From Christensenella sp. UBA7868 (GTDB taxonomy: Bacteria; Bacillota; Clostridia; Christensenellales; UBA1242), in assembly GCA_002501285.1 (NCBI GenBank), contig DLSG01000067.1, forward strand, positions 7,636 through 13,780: a stretch of DNA of 6,145 bases. The letters are read 5' to 3'. Shown here one piece after another: positions 1 through 5,389 of the stretch. Both the position numbers and the translations under genes were made by a program. The notes beneath the pieces are model-generated. The model did not search any database, was not told the origin of the DNA, and worked only from the letters and a program-made list of their open reading frames with translations. The first letter of the stretch is position 1; each line of letters starts with the position of its first letter.

Positions 1-42
1 GATTTTTAACTATTTTTATTAATTTTTCATCAAATGTTTTAT

Positions 43-101
43 ATTATCGGAAGTTAGACGAAAGCAGTGCGAAGCAATATTTTCGGATAACTGATGATAA
101 T
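43..101. repeat. Long interrupted hairpin, first half of structured intergenic element
   Basis: Three short helices stack in register. ATTATC (43-48) pairs with GATAAT (96-101), AGTTA (52-56) with TAACT (88-92), and CGAAA (59-63) with TTTCG (81-85). They are separated by symmetric internal loops: GGA facing GAT, then GA facing GA. That gives 16 base pairs over 59 nt, with a possible small TGC-GAA-GCA tip at 68-76. Read as plus-strand RNA, the GA/GA loop could form tandem sheared G.A pairs. No U-run follows on either strand, so this is not a standard intrinsic terminator. It is visibly richer in G and C than its surroundings. It could be a dispersed palindromic repeat, a noncoding RNA, or the leaving structure of a transcript; the sequence alone does not decide. 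Confidence 0.55.
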
Positions 102-103
102 TC

Positions 104-188
104 AAACTATGATGCCACAAGATTTTGTGGAGTTGCAGTTAGCAACTTGATTTGCGAGCATAGTAAACATAGCGACATCACATAGTTT
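104..188. repeat. Cloverleaf-like nest of inverted repeats beside the aminopeptidase stop
   Basis: An outer stem AAACTATG (104-111) / CATAGTTT (181-188) encloses three consecutive arms with almost no linkers. These are CCACAA/TTGTGG (115-120/125-130, loop GATT), AGTTGC/GCAACT (131-136/142-147, loop AGTTA) and a weak TGAT/ATCA (148-151/177-180). Only ATG at 112-114 is unpaired between helices, and it could instead pair with CAT at 176-178. The outer right arm overlaps the stop codon of the leftward aminopeptidase gene (187-189), so the element begins exactly where that gene ends. It is not a tRNA: there is no T-loop, anticodon arm or CCA-type end. It probably forms one unit with the hairpin at 43-101. 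A dispersed intergenic repeat is the most likely explanation; a structured RNA is possible. Confidence 0.5.
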
Positions 189-1302
189 ATATTAAATTTT
201 CAGGATTTAAACATTCCAGTTCTTTAACTACAAAAATACCATCTTTTCTAATCAACTTATCATCAAACCAGATTTCCCCGCCACCATAATCTTTACGCTG
301 AATTAAAACTAAATCCCAGTGGACTGCACTTTTGTTCCCGTTAAAGGCATCATCATAACTAGCGCCTGGAGTAAAATGAATTGAACCTGTTATTTTTTCG
401 TCAAATAAAATATCTGTTGTGGGATAAAGTATATACGGATTTAATCCAAAAGAAAACTCACCAACATATCTAGCACCCTCATCAATATTAAAAATAGTTT
501 CTAGTTCTTTTTGGTGATTTCCCTCTGCTTTTACAATTTTGCCATTTTCAAAATAAAGTTTAATATTTTCAAACTTTATTCCATTATACATTGAAGGAGT
601 GTTGTAATGAATAAAGCCGTTAACACTATCTTTTACGGGAGCCGTATAGACTTCACCATCTGGAATATTCATTTCACCCGCACAAATGATTGCTGGTATG
701 TTTTTTATTGAAAAAGAAATTTCCGTGTCGGGGCCAATAATCTTTACTTTATCCGTTTTTTCCATTAAATTTTTAAGTTTTTCCATAGCAATTTTCATTT
801 TTGAATAATCAAGTGTGCAAACTTTATAGAAAAATTTCGAATACTCTTCTAAACTTTGATTAGCACTTTGTGCATAGCCACTTGTTGGATATTTTAAAAT
901 AACCCATTTAGTTTTTGGAACTCTTATATCGCTATGAATTGGTTTAGAATAAAATTTAGAATACAAATTTTTATTTTCAATAGGGACATCTGATAGTTCA
1001 TAAATATTATTAGTAGCCGATATGCCAATATATGCATTCATATCTTGCATTTTTGGAAGCATATATTTGCAAAGCAATTTTATATGTTCTTCCGAACTTC
1101 CTTTTAAAAGTTCTCTTGAAATAAAAGGATCTTGATAATTTACAAATGGAAGTCCGCCAACCTCATAAACCTTTTTAATAATTTCTATTATTAAATCTTT
1201 CGAATATCTATTTCCTTCTATTAAAACTTTTTCACCTTTTTTTAATTTAATTGAATAATTAACTAACATTTGTGCTAATTTTTCATCATCTTTTATAGCC
1301 AT
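187..1302 (-). CDS. M29-family metallo-aminopeptidase (AmpS/PepS/AmpT type)
   Basis: This protein of 371 residues is a predicted cytosolic two-metal aminopeptidase that removes N-terminal residues from peptides. All six metal-site residues known from the M29 family can be placed: Glu217 in NIPDGEVYTAP, Glu282 in GEFSFG, His309 and Tyr316 in GSIHFTPGASYDD, and His328 and Asp330 in AVHWDLV. The 7-residue His-Tyr and 2-residue His-Asp spacings match the family. The N-terminal part (about 1-200) is the family's usual mixed alpha/beta domain, with GEKVLIEG near residue 23. No signal peptide or membrane segment is seen. The length is somewhat short for a family typically near 400 residues, but both ends look intact. 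The ATG at 1302 is supported by AAAGGAGAG 5 nt upstream. The gene is divergent from the aldolase gene, and its stop codon abuts the structured element. Peptide specificity cannot be read from the sequence. Confidence 0.93.
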   Translation of the reverse strand: MAIKDDEKLAQMLVNYSIKLKKGEKVLIEGNRYSKDLIIEIIKKVYEVGGLPFVNYQDPFISRELLKGSSEEHIKLLCKYMLPKMQDMNAYIGISATNNIYELSDVPIENKNLYSKFYSKPIHSDIRVPKTKWVILKYPTSGYAQSANQSLEEYSKFFYKVCTLDYSKMKIAMEKLKNLMEKTDKVKIIGPDTEISFSIKNIPAIICAGEMNIPDGEVYTAPVKDSVNGFIHYNTPSMYNGIKFENIKLYFENGKIVKAEGNHQKELETIFNIDEGARYVGEFSFGLNPYILYPTTDILFDEKITGSIHFTPGASYDDAFNGNKSAVHWDLVLIQRKDYGGGEIWFDDKLIRKDGIFVVKELECLNPENLI

Positions 1303-1305
1303 TTT

Positions 1306-1315
1306 CTCTCCTTTT
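1306..1315 (-). promoter_or_regulatory. Ribosome binding site of the aminopeptidase gene
   Basis: On the minus strand the sequence reads AAAAGGAGAG, a near-perfect match to the 16S anti-Shine-Dalgarno, ending 3 nt before the ATG (core AAGGAG 5 nt before it). It fixes the start at 1302. Upstream, TATCAT (1335-1340) with TTGCTA (1360-1365) at a long 19-nt spacing is the best promoter I can find; it is too weak to annotate separately. Confidence 0.8.
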
Positions 1316-1355
1316 AGAAATTTAATTTTAATAAATGATAGACAAATTTTATGAA

Positions 1356-1374
1356 TTTATAGCAAAACTATAAA
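1356..1374. promoter_or_regulatory. Perfect 7-bp inverted repeat, candidate operator
   Basis: TTTATAG (1356-1362), spacer CAAAA, then CTATAAA (1368-1374). It lies in the middle of the divergent region between the aminopeptidase and aldolase genes, about 30 bp upstream of the aldolase -10 box and overlapping the weak leftward -35 candidate. The position suits a repressor or activator site acting on either gene. In DNA this AT-rich a 7-bp dyad can also occur by chance, and no known regulator motif is recognised. Confidence 0.3.
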
Positions 1375-1380
1375 AAATGT

Positions 1381-1409
1381 TTTTAAAATTTTAAAATTAA
1401 ATATATAAT
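1381..1409 (+). promoter_or_regulatory. Predicted sigma-A promoter of the aldolase gene
   Basis: A perfect TATAAT lies at 1404-1409. The hexamer 17 nt upstream (1381-1386, TTTTAA) is a poor -35 box, so the call rests on the -10 box and position. Transcription would start near 1416, giving a leader of about 26 nt that contains the AAAGGA ribosome binding site at 1427-1432. The surrounding A/T runs make chance TATAAT matches likely, which limits confidence. Confidence 0.45.
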
Positions 1410-1441
1410 TAATAAAAAAGAATTATAAAGGAAATTTTTAA

Positions 1442-2353
1442 ATGAGTTTAGTTACAGGAAAAGAATTATTAATAGAAGCAAAAAAAAATAATTATGCTGT
1501 TGGGGCTTTCAATTTTACAAGTTTGGAACAATTAAAAAGCATAATAAGTGCTGCAAAAGAATTAAATACAGGTTGTTTTCTATCAACAAGCGAAAGTGCA
1601 ATTTCGTTTTTGGGAATTAAAAATATTGTTAGTATGGTTAAAAATGAGGTGTCAGATTTACCAATCAAATTTGTATTACACCTAGACCACGGAAAAAGTT
1701 TAGAAATTTGCAAAGATTGTATAGAAGCTGGCTACACTTCTGTTATGCTTGATGGAAGTCTTCTTGAAATTAGCGAAAACATAAAACTTACAAAAAAAGT
1801 TGTGGATTTCGCCCATAAATTTAATGTTAGTGTTGAAGGAGAAATCGGCAAAATTCAAGGAATTGAAGATAACACGAAAAGTTTAGAAGGAATATTAACA
1901 AGCCCAGATGATGCTAAATTTTTTATTGATAAAACAGGTGTTGATAGCCTTGCAATATCTATTGGAACAAGTCATGGAGCATACAAATTTAAAGGAGAAA
2001 GCAAACTTGAAATAGAATTACTAAAAAAAATTAACGAAAAAGTAAACTCCTTCCCTCTTGTATTGCACGGCGCAAGTTCCGTAAGTGAAAAACTTACATC
2101 TGATTTTAAGTTGTCTGGCGGAAATTTAGACACCGCAAAAGGTGTTGACGATAATTCTATCACAAGTGCTATAAATGCAGGTATTTGCAAAATCAATGTA
2201 GATACAGATTTAAGAATTGCCTTTACAACAGGCGTAAGAAACACTTTAAAAAACGAAAAAATATATTCCCCACGAGATTATTTAAAACCCGCAATGGAAT
2301 GTATGAAAGAAGAAGTTATAAACAGAATGACTTTGTTTAATAATAAGAAATAA
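1442..2353 (+). CDS. fba: Class II fructose-1,6-bisphosphate aldolase
   Basis: This protein of 303 residues is a zinc-dependent glycolytic/gluconeogenic aldolase that interconverts fructose 1,6-bisphosphate with dihydroxyacetone phosphate and glyceraldehyde 3-phosphate in the cytosol. The class II signatures appear in order: YAVGAFNF (18-25); LHLDHG (79-84), with catalytic Asp82 and zinc ligand His83; YTSVMLDGS (98-106); VEGEIG (131-136), supplying the acidic metal-site residues; GTSHGAYK (175-182), with zinc ligand His178; VLHGAS (207-212), with zinc ligand His209; and KINVDTDLR (250-258), which binds substrate phosphate. The insert GGNLDTAKGV (226-235) and GTSHGAYKFKG are typical of the roughly 300-residue FBA branch, and favour FBA over tagatose-bisphosphate aldolase, though specificity is not proven. 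The proline common after HGASSV is replaced here by serine. The ATG at 1442 follows AAAGGA with 9 nt spacing. It is a single-gene transcription unit, divergent from the aminopeptidase gene. Confidence 0.93.
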   Translation: MSLVTGKELLIEAKKNNYAVGAFNFTSLEQLKSIISAAKELNTGCFLSTSESAISFLGIKNIVSMVKNEVSDLPIKFVLHLDHGKSLEICKDCIEAGYTSVMLDGSLLEISENIKLTKKVVDFAHKFNVSVEGEIGKIQGIEDNTKSLEGILTSPDDAKFFIDKTGVDSLAISIGTSHGAYKFKGESKLEIELLKKINEKVNSFPLVLHGASSVSEKLTSDFKLSGGNLDTAKGVDDNSITSAINAGICKINVDTDLRIAFTTGVRNTLKNEKIYSPRDYLKPAMECMKEEVINRMTLFNNKK

Positions 2354-2433
2354 AAGAATTTTAAACAAATTTATTGTATTTAATAATTAATTATTTGATT
2401 TCTATACTGAAATTAAAAAATAAATAAAAAATT

Positions 2434-2469
2434 GAAATTTAAGAATATAAAAATTATATATTAAATTTC
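2434..2469. repeat. AT-only long hairpin in the convergent intergenic region
   Basis: GAAATTTAA (2434-2442) pairs with TTAAATTTC (2461-2469). Inside it, ATATAA (2445-2450) pairs with TTATAT (2454-2459) around an AAA loop, leaving only GA against A as a small asymmetric bulge: 15 base pairs in 36 nt. It lies downstream of the aldolase gene, before the true terminator. It lacks a GC core and a following T-run. It could protect the aldolase mRNA 3' end or be a by-product of extreme AT content. Confidence 0.3.
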
Positions 2470-2481
2470 ATAAATTTAATT

Positions 2482-2512
2482 AAAAAAAACGCACAATTTT
2501 GTGCGTTTTTTT
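2482..2512. terminator. Bidirectional intrinsic terminator between convergent units
   Basis: A perfect CGCACA/TGTGCG stem (2490-2495/2500-2505) with a 4-nt loop is flanked by eight A (2482-2489) and seven T (2506-2512), so each strand has a stem followed by a U-run. It begins 6 nt past the stop codon of the leftward 102-residue gene and 128 nt past the aldolase stop. It probably serves mainly the leftward operon, but would also end aldolase transcripts. Confidence 0.92.
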
Positions 2513-2518
2513 ATTAAA

Positions 2519-2827
2519 TTATCTAACTTGTTCTTCAACTAATTTGATTTCAGATTCTCTCATAACTTGCTTAATGTTTTGTTTAACTTCTTCAATAGTA
2601 TAATTATTTTTTTCAAATTCTTTCAAAACACTTTTAGCATTCATAATATCAACCACTAGAGAACTAATATTTTTTGCATTTTTACATTCTTCTTTATACA
2701 AATCTAGCATTTTTTGAACTTCTTCGTGATTTACAACTTTTTTAGTAGTTTCAGTATCACGAATAGCCTTATATAATAACGAACAAACTGCGTTAGTTGT
2801 TTCTACTGTTTCAAATTCTTCGCTCAT
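2519..2827 (-). CDS. Hypothetical helical protein, second gene of operon
   Basis: I do not recognise this 102-residue protein. It is soluble, rich in Glu, Lys and other charged residues, and predicted almost wholly alpha-helical from its heptad-like spacing, notably residues 33-72 and 77-100. It has two cysteines (15 and 48), no signal peptide and no membrane segment. Its ATG overlaps the TGA stop of the 829-residue gene as ATGA, and its ribosome binding site lies inside that gene's last codons. The two are therefore almost certainly co-transcribed and translationally coupled, which suggests a stoichiometric partner. It is the last gene before the terminator. Lying downstream of a conjugation ATPase gene, it may be an accessory of a mobile element; that role is inferred from context only. 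Confidence 0.8.
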   Translation of the reverse strand: MSEEFETVETTNAVCSLLYKAIRDTETTKKVVNHEEVQKMLDLYKEECKNAKNISSLVVDIMNAKSVLKEFEKNNYTIEEVKQNIKQVMRESEIKLVEEQVR

Positions 2828-5313
2828 AGACTTTTCTCCTCTAATGCTTGTTTAGCAAATTTATTAAGACTTTTATATGCGTCTGTTGTAACTGATAATT
2901 CCATGTTATATTGTTTTAATTCATTATTTACAACCTCTGCAATCATAACACCAATATATTTTGCTATTTCTCTAGAATCTAATTTTGCAGACTCTTCATA
3001 ATCCCAAATGTTTCTGAAATAATTTATGCAAAGTCTTGTAATAGTTATATCTTTACATTTATCTTTGTTACTTTCATAGTATTTATAAGTACTTTCAACA
3101 GCATCATCAATTATTTTAGCAATTTTTTCATCTCTTATTTTGTTTGCCAAATTCTTTTGTGTGCTATTTAATCTTTCACTATCACTTACAAATGAAGATT
3201 TTTTATTAGATTTGTCAATTATACGATAATTCAACAAATTCATAATCTCACCAGATTGTCCACCCTTTCCGTAAACCATCTCACTGTAATGTTTGTTTAA
3301 TGCCTTTTTAATTTTTTCATCTGACATCTCACCAACATGAGTTGCAGGTTTTGTTGTAAACACTCTTTTATTTTCATTTTCTTGACTTGGAAGATTTGCA
3401 AGATAATCATAAATGTTTAGTTGTTCATCTGTGCTTTCTTTTTGACTTTCTTCTTCGTTGAATTGTTGGTTTACTGTTTGAATTTCTTTTACAGCATCTG
3501 GAACTTCTTTTTCGCTGTCTTTCAAATATTGTTCCATTGAAATTTGACCATCAGCAAAATTTAAGTTATCTTCTTTTTCCTTTGTAACAACTGGTTTACC
3601 GTCAAGAGTTTCGCCATCAGCGGTTTCTTTTACTTCAACAAGTTCTTTAACTGTTTGTTCTGGAGTTTTTTTCTTTTCAGCATTATCTAAAACTTCTTCA
3701 ATTGCATCATGTTTTGCAGTTAATTTTGTTACTTTTTCTTTGGCCTCGTCCGACAAATTTGGATTTCCAGCAACTTCTTCTAATTGCTCTAAACTTGTAT
3801 CCAAACCTTGTTTAACTTCTTTTAATTTTTCAGCAACTTCTTCATCAGTGAAATCTACATTCAAATCTTTTAATCTTTCACGATACATTTCTAAATATTT
3901 AAGATATAAATCACTTTTTCTGATAGCATCGTCTAAATATTTATTTGGTTTTTGTTTTTCAACTTTAATTTCAGTATTTTTAACTTTTGCTTTTGTATTT
4001 GTAAGAGTTTGTGTAAACACCTCTTCTTGCAAATTTTCAAGTTTTTTATTTTTTACAAGTTTATTATCATTATATTGTAATGAAAATACTAAATCATCTA
4101 AACAAGTAACTTGTTCTGGATTTACTACAACAGTTCCGTTTTTATTGTAAATTTCAAGTAATTGTTCTGCATTTGTAATGTTGTTTGCTGCCAAAACTTT
4201 ATTTACATTAACTTTAAGTCTATCTTCAATAAATTGGTTAATCCAATAATCTTCATTAGCATCATTACTAATTCTTAAAGTTTTCATTTTAGCACACGCT
4301 TGTTCTGTTAAATCTCGTTCAATTTGCGCAAAAACTGGTGCTTCAAAAACGAATCTTGACATAAAGATTGTTGTTAATGTTGCAACAACATCTTTAATAG
4401 TGTCTTTATGTGCTGCAAAAATTTTATTAACTTTTTCTGCATTATATTTTTTTACAAGTCCTTTCGCATTTAAAAACTCATTAAATTCTTCATGACTTAT
4501 CATTTTTTTAGCATTAGATAATTTAATTTTTTTGCTTCCTGTAAAAGTTTTTGCAACTGTGTAAAGCATATTAACCGCACTATCTAGTTTGCCTTGATAT
4601 TTGTCAACTCTTAAAGTTCTTTTAACAGCGTTTAAAGGATTCTTTTTTGTAGAATAACTTAAATTATAGCCATAAACATCTTTAACATAATCAGCAACTT
4701 CAGCGTTTTTATTAATACCTTCCGCATCGCTTTCTAATTTTGCATATAAAGGTGCCATTTTAAGTTTTGATAAATCTTTATCAACATATCTATTTGTTCC
4801 GTAAACTGTTGTAACTTGATTTACCAAGTTATGTGGACCACTTGCACGTTTTTCTACAACAGATTCTAGATGCTCTGATTCAAAGTTTTTAACATCTGAA
4901 ATTTTTGCTTCTTCACTTTTAACTTTTGCAATAAATTCTTGAACGCTTCCTGCCACACTATTTAATGTTGCATTGTTATTTTTTCCGTTTAACGCATCAT
5001 GAACTCTTTTAGAGAAAACATCAAAGTTTGCACAATTTGTTTTTTCCATTAAGCCTTTAATTTCTTCTGCTGTTAAAATAGATTTAATAACTGTTGAAAC
5101 AGTGTTTTTGGTAAACTTAAATAAATCATTGTTTTTGTTTAAAATGTCAAGAGTGGAAAAAACGCTATAAGCATTTTCTGCACTATAACCTTTTGAAATA
5201 TAATCTTCATCGTCAATAGTGTAAGGAGCCAAACTTTTCATTGCTTTTTGAACAACCTTTTTACTATTTTTAGTTTCTTTTTCAAACTTTTTTAATTCTT
5301 TATTTTGTTTCAT
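2824..5313 (-). CDS. Large soluble hypothetical protein of a putative conjugative element
   Basis: I do not recognise any family for this 829-residue protein. There is no signal peptide and no convincing membrane segment, so it is probably cytosolic. Three regions can be described. Residues 1-430 begin with a basic, lysine-rich stretch and continue as a likely folded, mostly helical part. Residues about 440-650 are a highly charged Glu/Lys linker with helical or coiled-coil stretches (484-515, 521-549) and two copies of a short motif, DGQISMEQYL (588-597) and DEQLNIYDYL (629-638). Residues about 655-829 are a second helical domain. No Walker motif, nuclease or zinc-binding pattern was found; its five cysteines are scattered. 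The ATG at 5313 follows AAAAGGA with 8 nt spacing and its own strong promoter. It lies between a VirB4-like ATPase gene and a coupled small gene, so a role in conjugation or element maintenance is inferred, not shown. TGA is used as the stop codon. Confidence 0.85.
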   Translation of the reverse strand: MKQNKELKKFEKETKNSKKVVQKAMKSLAPYTIDDEDYISKGYSAENAYSVFSTLDILNKNNDLFKFTKNTVSTVIKSILTAEEIKGLMEKTNCANFDVFSKRVHDALNGKNNNATLNSVAGSVQEFIAKVKSEEAKISDVKNFESEHLESVVEKRASGPHNLVNQVTTVYGTNRYVDKDLSKLKMAPLYAKLESDAEGINKNAEVADYVKDVYGYNLSYSTKKNPLNAVKRTLRVDKYQGKLDSAVNMLYTVAKTFTGSKKIKLSNAKKMISHEEFNEFLNAKGLVKKYNAEKVNKIFAAHKDTIKDVVATLTTIFMSRFVFEAPVFAQIERDLTEQACAKMKTLRISNDANEDYWINQFIEDRLKVNVNKVLAANNITNAEQLLEIYNKNGTVVVNPEQVTCLDDLVFSLQYNDNKLVKNKKLENLQEEVFTQTLTNTKAKVKNTEIKVEKQKPNKYLDDAIRKSDLYLKYLEMYRERLKDLNVDFTDEEVAEKLKEVKQGLDTSLEQLEEVAGNPNLSDEAKEKVTKLTAKHDAIEEVLDNAEKKKTPEQTVKELVEVKETADGETLDGKPVVTKEKEDNLNFADGQISMEQYLKDSEKEVPDAVKEIQTVNQQFNEEESQKESTDEQLNIYDYLANLPSQENENKRVFTTKPATHVGEMSDEKIKKALNKHYSEMVYGKGGQSGEIMNLLNYRIIDKSNKKSSFVSDSERLNSTQKNLANKIRDEKIAKIIDDAVESTYKYYESNKDKCKDITITRLCINYFRNIWDYEESAKLDSREIAKYIGVMIAEVVNNELKQYNMELSVTTDAYKSLNKFAKQALEEKSL
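2835..2842 (-). promoter_or_regulatory. Ribosome binding site of the 102-residue gene inside the upstream gene
   Basis: The minus strand reads AGAGGAGA, with 7 nt between the AGGAGA core (2840-2835) and the ATG at 2827. It is encoded by the final codons (Leu-Glu-Glu-Lys) of the 829-residue gene. Together with the ATGA overlap this supports the start and points to re-initiation or coupled translation. Confidence 0.8.
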
Positions 5314-5321
5314 TTTCCCTA

Positions 5322-5328
5322 TCCTTTT
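5322..5328 (-). promoter_or_regulatory. Ribosome binding site of the 829-residue gene at the mRNA 5' end
   Basis: AAAAGGA on the minus strand, 8 nt before the ATG at 5313. From the promoter at 5334-5362 the predicted transcription start is near 5327, so the Shine-Dalgarno would sit at the very 5' end of a leader of only about 14 nt. Confidence 0.7.
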
Positions 5329-5333
5329 GTTTT

Positions 5334-5362
5334 ATTATATCACTATTTTTAAAGCATTTCAA
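5334..5362 (-). promoter_or_regulatory. Strong extended -10 sigma-A promoter for the two-gene operon
   Basis: On the minus strand TTGAAA (5362-5357, five of six matches to TTGACA) is followed after exactly 17 nt by a perfect TATAAT (5339-5334). A TGA directly precedes the -10 box, giving the extended -10 form TGnTATAAT. It lies between the ATPase gene stop (5390) and the start of the 829-residue gene. The unknown pair can thus be expressed independently of the conjugation ATPase, and probably strongly. No repressor site is evident. Confidence 0.82.
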
Positions 5363-5389
5363 TAGGTAATTTAAAATTTTTTTGTATAA

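Noticed and set aside
104..188. tRNA or tRNA-like gene
   Set aside because: The helices form a cloverleaf-like plan, but there is no T-loop consensus, the arm lengths are wrong, and the acceptor overlaps a coding stop codon.
1492..2244. Two minus-strand open frames (1492-1713 and 1972-2244)
   Set aside because: Both lie wholly opposite the well-supported aldolase gene and resemble nothing.
2382..2395. Perfect palindrome AATAATTAATTATT after the aldolase gene as a terminator
   Set aside because: It is AT-only, has no loop room for a stable hairpin and no following T-run. Such palindromes are expected in this composition.
2824..2826. TGA read as tryptophan (code 4), extending the 829-residue protein
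   Set aside because: Read-through would reach TAG within seven more codons. The TGA is embedded in a well-formed ATGA overlap with a ribosome binding site, and all Trp codons in the window are TGG.
3740..4150. 136-codon open frame on the plus strand inside the 829-residue gene
   Set aside because: It is antisense to a gene with a promoter and ribosome binding site. Its Ser/Phe-rich composition is what the reverse of Glu/Lys-rich codons gives.
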